From: an uncultured Bacteroidales bacterium
GTDB taxonomy: Bacteria; Bacteroidota; Bacteroidia; Bacteroidales; ML635J-15
Reading direction: 5' to 3'
DNA length: 64,000 bases
NCBI GenBank assembly: GCA_937899245.1
Contig: CALDKB010000017.1
Coordinates: 49,009-113,008, forward strand
The notes beneath the pieces were generated by a model, which saw only the letters and a list, made by a program, of their open reading frames with translations, was not told the DNA's origin and did not search any database. A program made the translations under genes and the position numbers. Shown piece by piece: positions 49,658 to 55,986 of this stretch (positions are counted from its first letter, which is position 1; every line of letters starts with the position of its first letter).

Positions 49658-49692
49658 AAAAAATGTTCCATCTGCAATAGCAAATGGAACAT
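49656..49692 (-). terminator. Intrinsic terminator of the nitroreductase gene
   Basis: ATGTTCCATTTGC and GCAGATGGAACAT pair around a 4-base loop (one mismatch) on the minus strand, followed by eight T. It may also serve CvpA, from the other strand. Confidence 0.85.
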
Positions 49693-49713
49693 CTCAATAT
49701 TTTATTACATGTA

Positions 49714-50370
49714 TTATTCCATGAAAATAACCTTCTTGTCATCACGCGGCTTGGCATCAGGATTTTCATCCTTGTAACCAAGTGTTACGGTAAGGTAAAC
49801 AACATAATTTTCGGGAAGGTTAAGCGACTTTACAAAATCCGCACCCTTAGGTGAGTTGATATAATCGCGACAGCAGCCAACTGCGCACGAACCTATGTTC
49901 ATCGATTCGGCAGCAAGCAATACATTCTGCACCAGCATACCGCAGTCACTCTGTCCCCAGTACTGAGTTGTGTCGTATGCAACAACAAGCAAGGTTGGCG
50001 CGTTAAAGAATACGCTTGCATTTTCGTCTGCAAAACGATCCTTAGCTTCAGGACGCTTCTCTATCATATCGGCAATTACCGCCTTGTTAAGATTATCTAT
50101 AGCATCCTTGTTCTGCATCACGCGAACTTCCCATGGCTGAGAATTTCTTGCACTTGGAGCATTAATGCCACACATCAAGATGGTCTCAAGTTCCTTGTCG
50201 CTTATCTGTTCCGATTTATATGCGCGAATGCTTCTACGGCTCAACATACAGTCAACAACACTATTTTTTGTTTGCTCTGGAGCATCAACCACCTCAGTAT
50301 CGACACTAGCTTTTTCCCCACACGATGTCATAAACATAACTGACACTAATAAATAGAATAATTTTTTCAT
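49714..50370 (-). CDS. Nitroreductase-family lipoprotein
   Basis: A 218-residue protein with signal peptide and lipobox FMTSCG followed by a nitroreductase fold: MLSRRSIRAYKSEQISD (FMN phosphate contacts), APSARNSQPWEV, and NIGSCAVGCCRDYINSP. Members bind FMN and reduce nitro compounds, quinones or flavins with NAD(P)H. The lipid anchor places it in the periplasm or at the surface, where FMN and NAD(P)H are scarce, so its electron donor is unclear. Single gene with its own terminator. Confidence 0.85.
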   Translation of the reverse strand: MKKLFYLLVSVMFMTSCGEKASVDTEVVDAPEQTKNSVVDCMLSRRSIRAYKSEQISDKELETILMCGINAPSARNSQPWEVRVMQNKDAIDNLNKAVIADMIEKRPEAKDRFADENASVFFNAPTLLVVAYDTTQYWGQSDCGMLVQNVLLAAESMNIGSCAVGCCRDYINSPKGADFVKSLNLPENYVVYLTVTLGYKDENPDAKPRDDKKVIFME

Positions 50371-50456
50371 ATAGCGATTATTAATTCACACAAATTTAAA
50401 CCAAAAAGGGGAACCTTTTACACAAAGATTCCCTAAACAATATCATTATGAAACCA

Positions 50457-50732
50457 CTACTGCTTCTTTGCAGCGGCACGCTGTTCAAGATGCTTTGCGT
50501 AACGGTTGCGGAACTTATCAACACGACCAGCTGTATCAACAAGCTTAATCTTACCTGTGTAGAACGGGTGTGAAGTGTTCGAAATTTCAAGTTTGTACAA
50601 TGGATATTCAACACCATCAACAACTATTGTTTCCTTTGTATTAGCTGCAGACTTTGTAATGAATACGTTTTCATTCGACATGTCTTTGAAAGCTACCAAG
50701 CGATACTTATCAGGATGTATTCCCTTTTTCAT
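50457..50732 (-). CDS. rpmE2: 50S ribosomal protein L31 type B
   Basis: 91 residues with MKKGIHPDKYRLVAFKDMS, LEISNTSHPFYTGK and VDTAGRVDKFRNRYAK. The zinc CxxC pairs of type A L31 are absent, so this is the zinc-independent B form. In many bacteria B-type L31 replaces the A form in zinc shortage; here it may be the only form, with its own good promoter 40 bases upstream. Confidence 0.95.
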   Translation of the reverse strand: MKKGIHPDKYRLVAFKDMSNENVFITKSAANTKETIVVDGVEYPLYKLEISNTSHPFYTGKIKLVDTAGRVDKFRNRYAKHLEQRAAAKKQ

Positions 50733-50772
50733 TGTATTTAATTTTAAATATTCCTACTAATTTTTTGGACGG

Positions 50773-50803
50773 CAAAGGTACATATTTTTTTTATATCCAC
50801 AAA
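50773..50803 (-). promoter_or_regulatory. Promoter of the L31 gene
   Basis: Minus strand TTTG, exactly 19 bases, then TACCTTTG: a perfect Bacteroidota consensus promoter. The leader would be about 37 bases. No zinc-uptake-regulator operator is recognised. Confidence 0.8.
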
Positions 50804-50850
50804 ATTATGTTCAAATTTATTCCAACATTTTTTCGCCGGCCTCCAACTGC

Positions 50851-51774
50851 CTATTTAACACGTATCTTACGTCCCAGACACAGTATTGTATTTGGTGTAA
50901 GGTTATCGTTCAGCGAACATATCCTATCGACCGAAGTTCCATATCTGCGAGCAATTGCGCCAAGAGTATCGCCTTGAACGATAACATGCCATGTACCCAC
51001 ACTCGTGTCAACCGCACCTCCCGACGAGGAGCCGCCCGACGACGACGAGTATCTTGAGGTATTGTTTAATTTTGTTCTCGGCAATTCCAACGTATCGTTG
51101 CGCAACTTGTTGTCGTTCCACACCACAATCGTTTCGGGATCAAACGGGAAGCCCATATATCTTGTCTCGAAATGAAGATGCGGACCTGTACTTCGGCCAG
51201 TACTTCCTCCAAGCCCGATGACCTCACCGACATCAACCGGTTCGTTCACGTCAACAAGAATTTTTGACAAATGACCATAATAAGTCTCAAGGCCATTGGC
51301 ATGCCGTATTACTATCAAATTTCCGTATCCGCCACAATAACCGGTATATCTAACCTTGCCTTCAAACGCCGAATAAACAGAATCGCCAATATGCAACGGG
51401 ATATCGACTCCTGTATGTGCGCGACCATGACGCCAACCATACCTTGAATAAACCATACCTTCACGCGGCATGTGAAAATCGGCAGAATCCTCCACCAACA
51501 CCAGGTCTATAGTATCGGGAAGCGAAGCCAAATCAACTTCGCCACGATAGGCATTATGATCGTCGGTTTTCCAATTGGATGCATATACTTCCGAATTATA
51601 GTGTTTCGGCTTCGGGAAGACTAGCGAGTCCCACGTCTTATCACTATATATAATAACCTTTACATACTTGTCAGAAGTAGACAATGTATCGACCGAAACT
51701 TTCTGCGCCACAGCCCGATTAAAAAAGGCTGCAATCAGAAACAAAAAAATCAGAGTCAAATATTTTTTCTTCAT
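50851..51774 (-). CDS. M23 family metallopeptidase with C-terminal LysM domain
   Basis: Signal peptide ending RAVAQ, an N-terminal region, then an M23 (LytM/lysostaphin-like) domain: HTGVDIPLHIGDSVYSAFEG with the first His and Asp, YYGHLSK and GPHLHFETR with the His-x-His pair. A Ser-rich linker (SSSSGGSSSGG) leads to a LysM peptidoglycan-binding domain (HVIVQGDTLGAIARRYGTSV) at the C-terminus. Likely a periplasmic DD-endopeptidase or an activator of cell-wall hydrolases. Its promoter suggests that transcription begins at the ATG. Confidence 0.92.
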   Translation of the reverse strand: MKKKYLTLIFLFLIAAFFNRAVAQKVSVDTLSTSDKYVKVIIYSDKTWDSLVFPKPKHYNSEVYASNWKTDDHNAYRGEVDLASLPDTIDLVLVEDSADFHMPREGMVYSRYGWRHGRAHTGVDIPLHIGDSVYSAFEGKVRYTGYCGGYGNLIVIRHANGLETYYGHLSKILVDVNEPVDVGEVIGLGGSTGRSTGPHLHFETRYMGFPFDPETIVVWNDNKLRNDTLELPRTKLNNTSRYSSSSGGSSSGGAVDTSVGTWHVIVQGDTLGAIARRYGTSVDRICSLNDNLTPNTILCLGRKIRVK

Positions 51775-51778
51775 AATG

Positions 51779-51809
51779 CAAAGGTATAAAAAAAAGGGGA
51801 TAAAACAAA
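51779..51809 (-). promoter_or_regulatory. Peptidase promoter overlapping the tRNA-Glu terminator
   Basis: TTTG (51809-51806), 19 bases, TACCTTTG (51786-51779), then four bases before the ATG. The -33 box is the beginning of the 3' arm of the tRNA terminator hairpin and the spacer is its T-run. With a -7 element centred here the start point falls on or next to the ATG, giving a leaderless mRNA. Confidence 0.7.
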
Positions 51810-51822
51810 TTTGTTTTATCCC
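51788..51822 (-). terminator. Intrinsic terminator of tRNA-Glu
   Basis: GGGATAAAACAAA and TTTGTTTTATCCC form an exact 13-bp stem with no spacer, followed by C and TTTTTTTT on the minus strand, directly after the tRNA 3' end. Confidence 0.85.
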
Positions 51823-51825
51823 GAG

Positions 51826-51897
51826 CAGTCCGGCGGGGAATCGAACCCCGATTACCAGAATGAAAATCTGACGTCCTAACCATTAGACGATCGGACC
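51826..51897 (-). tRNA. tRNA-Glu (TTC anticodon)
   Basis: All cloverleaf parts fold: acceptor GGTCCGA/CCGGACT with one G-T and one A-C at the inner end, D arm GTC/GAC, anticodon arm TCAGA/TCTGG with loop TTTTCAT (anticodon TTC at 51862-51864), T arm CGGGG/CCCCG with loop TTCGATT. The 3' CCA is not encoded. Only tRNA in the window. Confidence 0.95.
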
Positions 51898-51921
51898 AAA
51901 ATTCCCATCGTTTTGGGACTG

Positions 51922-51953
51922 CAAAATAAGTGCATTTTTTTTACATCGCCAAA
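51922..51953 (-). promoter_or_regulatory. Promoter of tRNA-Glu
   Basis: TTTG, 20 bases, TTATTTTG (one mismatch from TAnnTTTG) on the minus strand, 25 bases before the tRNA. Confidence 0.55.
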
Positions 51954-52234
51954 TGTTTTTTTACTTTTTTTTGAAAAAATATTGAATTACGGGGCAACCT
52001 CTTACATAAGCATTTACAAATCAGTAAATTACACATCAAACATAGCAACGAATACAGAAACTCGAATGTGTCATTTTGAGATTATTTCAGAATCAACATT
52101 ACCATTTCCGTCCATTATCCATTCTTAATGTTTGGCGTCATCCCTGCACAACCTTTAAAATTACTATGGAATACAAACTGATCTCGGAAATTTAATCTTG
52201 CAGCTATCTCCATGGCGCGCATCTACAATTTACG
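51954..52234. other. Gene-free spacer between tRNA-Glu and yebC
   Basis: AT-rich, with only a short frame of 71 codons on the plus strand that has no recognisable features. No RNA gene, repeat or promoter could be supported. Confidence 0.5.
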
Positions 52235-52267
52235 CAAAAAAAGGTCGGAAACTTGTGTTTCCGACCT
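52235..52267 (-). terminator. Intrinsic terminator of the yebC gene
   Basis: AGGTCGGAAAC and GTTTCCGACCT form an 11-bp stem with a 4-base loop; TTTTTTT follows on the minus strand, 24 bases after the stop. Confidence 0.85.
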
Positions 52268-52290
52268 CTCTATTTTAAATAAATAATATT

Positions 52291-53040
52291 CTATTCTTCC
52301 ATTGAGGCTATGATTTCGTCAGTCATTTCCATATTGTGGAATACGTTTGTAACGTCATCATCGTCTTCAAGAATATCGATAAGCTTCAAAACGCCCTTAG
52401 CTTCGTCAGCTGTAAGAGTCTTGGTGTCGTTAGGAATTCTTCTAAGTTCTGCACAAGAAGGAACGATACCCATTTCTTCCAACTTCTTGTTTACGTTTGC
52501 GAAGTCTTCGAACGAACAAGTAACTGTAATCATTTCTTCATCGGAATCGATATCTTCTGCACCGGCATCAATGATTTCAAGTTCGAAATCGTCCATGTTG
52601 ATAGAATCAGTCATAGGAATCTCGAAAACACCTTTTCTATCGAAAAGGAAACTCAAAGAACCGTTTGTTCCCAAAGTACCGTTGAACTTGTTGAAAGCTG
52701 CACGAACTGAAGATACAGTTCTGTTATTGTTATCAGACAAACATTCAACGAAAAGAGCGATACCGTGAGCTCCGTATCCTTCGAATGTGATTTCCTTGAA
52801 GTTTGCACCATCCTGATCACCCTTCTTGATAGCTCTTTCGATATTATCCTTTGGCATGTTAACGCCCTTAGCGTTCTGAACTGCAAGTCTAAGCTTTGCA
52901 TTGTAGCTAGGATCTGTTCCTCCGCCTTCCTTTACTGCTATTGTGATTTCCTTTGCTAACTTTGAGAAGATTTTTGATCTCTTTGCATCCAAAGCACCTT
53001 TTTTTCTCTTAATCGTTGACCATTTATTATGTCCTGACAT
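52291..53040 (-). CDS. YebC/PmpR (TACO1) family protein
   Basis: 249 residues starting MSGHNKWSTIKRKKGALDAK, the family N-terminus, with GGGTDPSYNAKLRLAVQNAK and GYGAHGIALFVECLSDNNNR. Annotated for years as a transcription regulator, but recent work on relatives shows a role in helping ribosomes through proline-rich stretches. Which applies here is open. It diverges from the second map gene; an AT-rich region of 218 bases with promoter elements on both strands lies between them. Confidence 0.9.
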   Translation of the reverse strand: MSGHNKWSTIKRKKGALDAKRSKIFSKLAKEITIAVKEGGGTDPSYNAKLRLAVQNAKGVNMPKDNIERAIKKGDQDGANFKEITFEGYGAHGIALFVECLSDNNNRTVSSVRAAFNKFNGTLGTNGSLSFLFDRKGVFEIPMTDSINMDDFELEIIDAGAEDIDSDEEMITVTCSFEDFANVNKKLEEMGIVPSCAELRRIPNDTKTLTADEAKGVLKLIDILEDDDDVTNVFHNMEMTDEIIASMEE

Positions 53041-53084
53041 ATGAAAAAATTTTATTTTGTTAAACTTATTTTATTTTGAATTGG

Positions 53085-53092
53085 CAAAATTA
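53085..53092 (-). promoter_or_regulatory. -7 promoter element of the yebC gene
   Basis: Minus strand TAATTTTG matches TAnnTTTG, 44 bases before the ATG; a TTTA lies about 20 bases upstream as a partial -33 box. Confidence 0.45.
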
Positions 53093-53230
53093 TAAAAATT
53101 ATCTTTCCCTCATAAATTTTAAGGCAAAAAAATTAACATCACCATCAAACTTTACCGAATGCGAGCGGCATATAACGCAAAAGCATAATTATTATCATGG
53201 AAACATTTTACATTGTAATGGAAATCGAAT

Positions 53231-53238
53231 TATCTTTG
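53231..53238 (+). promoter_or_regulatory. -7 promoter element of the second map gene
   Basis: TATCTTTG, 20 bases before the ATG; it excludes the longer frame starting at 53076, which would put the promoter within codons. Confidence 0.55.
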
Positions 53239-53258
53239 CAAACAAAAAAAGCAAGACA

Positions 53259-54095
53259 ATGTCGAAAAAGGATTATGCACCGCTTCTCCCTGTTGAATTG
53301 AGAGAAAAAATCAAAGAATACAGAGCAAAAGGATATAAAATCCCTCCATTACGGGTAATAAAGACAGCCAAACAGATAGAAGGCATACGCGAGAGCGCAA
53401 AGATTAACACTGCCCTGCTCGACTATATTACAGAAAATATACGCGAGGGTCTTTCGACACAGGACATCGACGACATGGTTTACGAATTCACCACTTCGCA
53501 TGGTGCTATTCCCGCCCCGCTGAATTACGAAGGCTTTCCGAAGAGCTGCTGCGTTTCGCGAAACATGGTTGTATGCCACGGCATTCCAAGCAAGAAGGAG
53601 ATCATCAAGAACGGTGATATTGTAAATGTTGACGTTTCAACCATATACAATAAATATTTCTCGGACGCATCGCGAATGTTCATGATCGGCGATGTGAACC
53701 CGGAATGGAAACGACTTGTTGAAGTAACCAAGGAATGTCTCGAAATTGGCCTTCAGGTAGCACAGCCATGGGCTCGTCTCGGCGACGTTGGCGCTGCAAT
53801 ACAGGAACATGCCGAGAAGAACGGATACTCGGTAGTTAGAGAACTTTGCGGACACGGATGCGGCGTAAAATTCCACGAACCGCCAGAGGTTCTGCACTAC
53901 GGCAAGAAAGGATCAGGCGAGCTTATTATCCCGGGAATGACTTTTACAATAGAACCGATGATTAACATGGGCAAAAAGGACATATATATCCTCGAAAACG
54001 ACTGGACGGTAATCACTGCCGACCAATTACCTTCGGCTCAGTGGGAACACCAAATCCTTATTACAGAAACCGGAAACGAAATCCTGACATACTAG
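53259..54095 (+). CDS. map: Type I methionine aminopeptidase, second copy with N-terminal extension
   Basis: 278 residues; residues ~1-40 (SKKDYAPLLPVELREKIKEY) form an extension absent from the spc-operon copy, and the peptidase core follows. Metal ligands are all kept: Asp in NVDVSTIY, Asp in FSDASRMF, His in GHGCGVKFHE, Glu in FTIEPMINM and Glu in QWEHQIL. Why two copies are kept is unknown; the extension could direct it to the ribosome or another partner. It is a single gene with its own promoter, divergent from yebC. Confidence 0.92.
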   Translation: MSKKDYAPLLPVELREKIKEYRAKGYKIPPLRVIKTAKQIEGIRESAKINTALLDYITENIREGLSTQDIDDMVYEFTTSHGAIPAPLNYEGFPKSCCVSRNMVVCHGIPSKKEIIKNGDIVNVDVSTIYNKYFSDASRMFMIGDVNPEWKRLVEVTKECLEIGLQVAQPWARLGDVGAAIQEHAEKNGYSVVRELCGHGCGVKFHEPPEVLHYGKKGSGELIIPGMTFTIEPMINMGKKDIYILENDWTVITADQLPSAQWEHQILITETGNEILTY

Positions 54096-54134
54096 GCGAA
54101 TGTACCAAGGGCTTCGCCTGCTTGCAAATTTGCA

Positions 54135-55793
54135 TTAAAACTGGAAGTATATAAACGCCTGCATGTCTGAGCATATCGACTGGTAAATTGCAAATACCAC
54201 CAGTATTACAATTATAGCCTGTCCCCAGTGAGGCATATTTATAAATTTGTCGCGCCACTTGCCTTTAAAGCCATCACCAAGCCAATGAGTGACAAAGCCG
54301 AACACCATAATCACCCATACTTTCCAGTAGCCGGCCAATACTGCCGGTATTACCGCAACATTAAAATTGGTTCCGATATTGCGTAACATTGCGAAAGCCG
54401 TATCTATATCGGGTGCACGGAAGAACACACGCGTAAAGGTGATGAACGAAAACGTCAGGAAAATTCTCCAAACGGTAACCAGCGCACCTGTCTTGTTCTC
54501 CCAAGGACTTATTTTTTTCCAATACTTATATGTTACAACGCCAAGGCCGTTCAATCCGCCCCAAATGATGAAGTTCCAACTTGAGCCATGCCACAAACCG
54601 CCAAGCAACATTGTAATAAGTCGATTGATATTTGAGGTAATGCCCTTGCTTGCAGAAGGAACAAATCGTATCAGGACAAACAACAGAGCAGCAACTCCAA
54701 GAACGATTGAAGTTACAACCCAGCTATTTCCTAGCAGGATAATAACAACAAGTATGAATGCAAAATTTATATAAGTTCCCTTTGTGGCCTCCCTGTTACC
54801 ACCCAAAGGAATGTACAGATAATCCTTAAGCCATGTCGACAGTGAAATATGCCAGCGACCCCAGAACTCCGAACAGTTTTTGGCCTTGTACGGTGAATTA
54901 AAGTTCGGACTTAGGCGGAATCCCATAAGCAAGGCGACACCAATTGCAATATCAGTATATCCTGAGAAATCGACATACACCTGCAACGAATAAGCAATCA
55001 TAGACATCAAGCTCTCGAAACCCGTGTACATTTCTGGATTGGCATATATGCGGTCGATAAAGTTGACAGCAATATAGTCGCCAATCATGATTTTTTTCAC
55101 AAGTCCCTTCTGAATCATGAAAAGGGCCATACCGAACTCATATCTTGTCAGATGATACTTTTCATATATCTGCGGGATGAATTCGGAAGCACGCACTATA
55201 GGACCTGCGACAAGCTGCGGGAAGAACGACACGAAAAAGCCGAAATCGATAATGCTGTTTACAGGAGCCAGCTTTCCGCGATATATGTCAATCGTATACG
55301 ATAGTGTCTGGAACGTAAAAAAGGAAATACCCACCGGAAGGAAAATCTTCATTGTGTCGAAATGCGTACCAGTAAGCATATTGGAAAATTCGGCCAGATA
55401 GTTGGTTGCGACAAAGGAAGTCCCGAACATATCGTTAATAGCGTTCACAAAGAAGAACGTGTATTTGAAATACGACAGGATAAACAAGTTGACGACAACA
55501 CTGAGTATCAGGAAAACTTTTTTTCGCACCTGTGTTTGGGCCTTATATATTCCCGTGCCGAGATAATAGTTGATAATGATATTTACAACCAGCAAAATAA
55601 AAAAGAATCCGCTGGACTTATAGTAGAAGAACAAGCTGACTAGGAAGAGAAATAGCGAACGTAACTTGACCTTATCGTGCATAAATGAATAGACGAAAAG
55701 CACAACGGCAAAGAACGCCCAGAAGAAAAACTTCGTGAAAATCAACGGCGAAGCCTGATTGTACAGAAATATGTCTTTCAAATAGTCCAACAC
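54135..55793 (-). CDS. MBOAT family O-acyltransferase (AlgI/PatA-like)
   Basis: Polytopic membrane protein of 552 residues with about eleven hydrophobic segments. The MBOAT core signature is complete: VDFSGYTDIAIGVALLMGF, FWGRWHISLSTWLKDYLYIP and the catalytic His in LLGGLWHGSSWNFIIWGG. Members such as AlgI and PatA move acetyl groups across the inner membrane for a periplasmic SGNH partner that acetylates a polysaccharide. Two SGNH genes do lie nearby on the same strand, but separated by an opposing gene pair. Substrate (peptidoglycan, LPS or other glycan) unknown. Confidence 0.92.
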   Translation of the reverse strand: MLDYLKDIFLYNQASPLIFTKFFFWAFFAVVLFVYSFMHDKVKLRSLFLFLVSLFFYYKSSGFFFILLVVNIIINYYLGTGIYKAQTQVRKKVFLILSVVVNLFILSYFKYTFFFVNAINDMFGTSFVATNYLAEFSNMLTGTHFDTMKIFLPVGISFFTFQTLSYTIDIYRGKLAPVNSIIDFGFFVSFFPQLVAGPIVRASEFIPQIYEKYHLTRYEFGMALFMIQKGLVKKIMIGDYIAVNFIDRIYANPEMYTGFESLMSMIAYSLQVYVDFSGYTDIAIGVALLMGFRLSPNFNSPYKAKNCSEFWGRWHISLSTWLKDYLYIPLGGNREATKGTYINFAFILVVIILLGNSWVVTSIVLGVAALLFVLIRFVPSASKGITSNINRLITMLLGGLWHGSSWNFIIWGGLNGLGVVTYKYWKKISPWENKTGALVTVWRIFLTFSFITFTRVFFRAPDIDTAFAMLRNIGTNFNVAVIPAVLAGYWKVWVIMVFGFVTHWLGDGFKGKWRDKFINMPHWGQAIIVILVVFAIYQSICSDMQAFIYFQF

Positions 55794-55951
55794 CTTGTTC
55801 CTAATTTTTTAAGGTGCAAAAATAGATTATTTTTCATTTGAAAATGCCAAAAGTTATCAAATAATAATACAATCAAAAACTCCATGTGCTCAACATAAAA
55901 ATAGTTATGTATAGTTAACACTTTTTTCACACCTATTATTACAAAAGGCAT

Positions 55952-55959
55952 TATCTTTG
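55952..55959 (+). promoter_or_regulatory. -7 promoter element of the barrel/GLPGLI operon
   Basis: TATCTTTG, 27 bases before the chosen ATG at 55987. An ATG at 55957 lies inside this element and is rejected. Confidence 0.55.
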
Positions 55960-55986
55960 TTGCATGGAAACAAAATTGTATCCGTT

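Noticed and set aside
53076..53258. Longer N-terminus for the second methionine aminopeptidase
   Set aside because: It covers the promoter and is low-complexity translation of AT-rich DNA.
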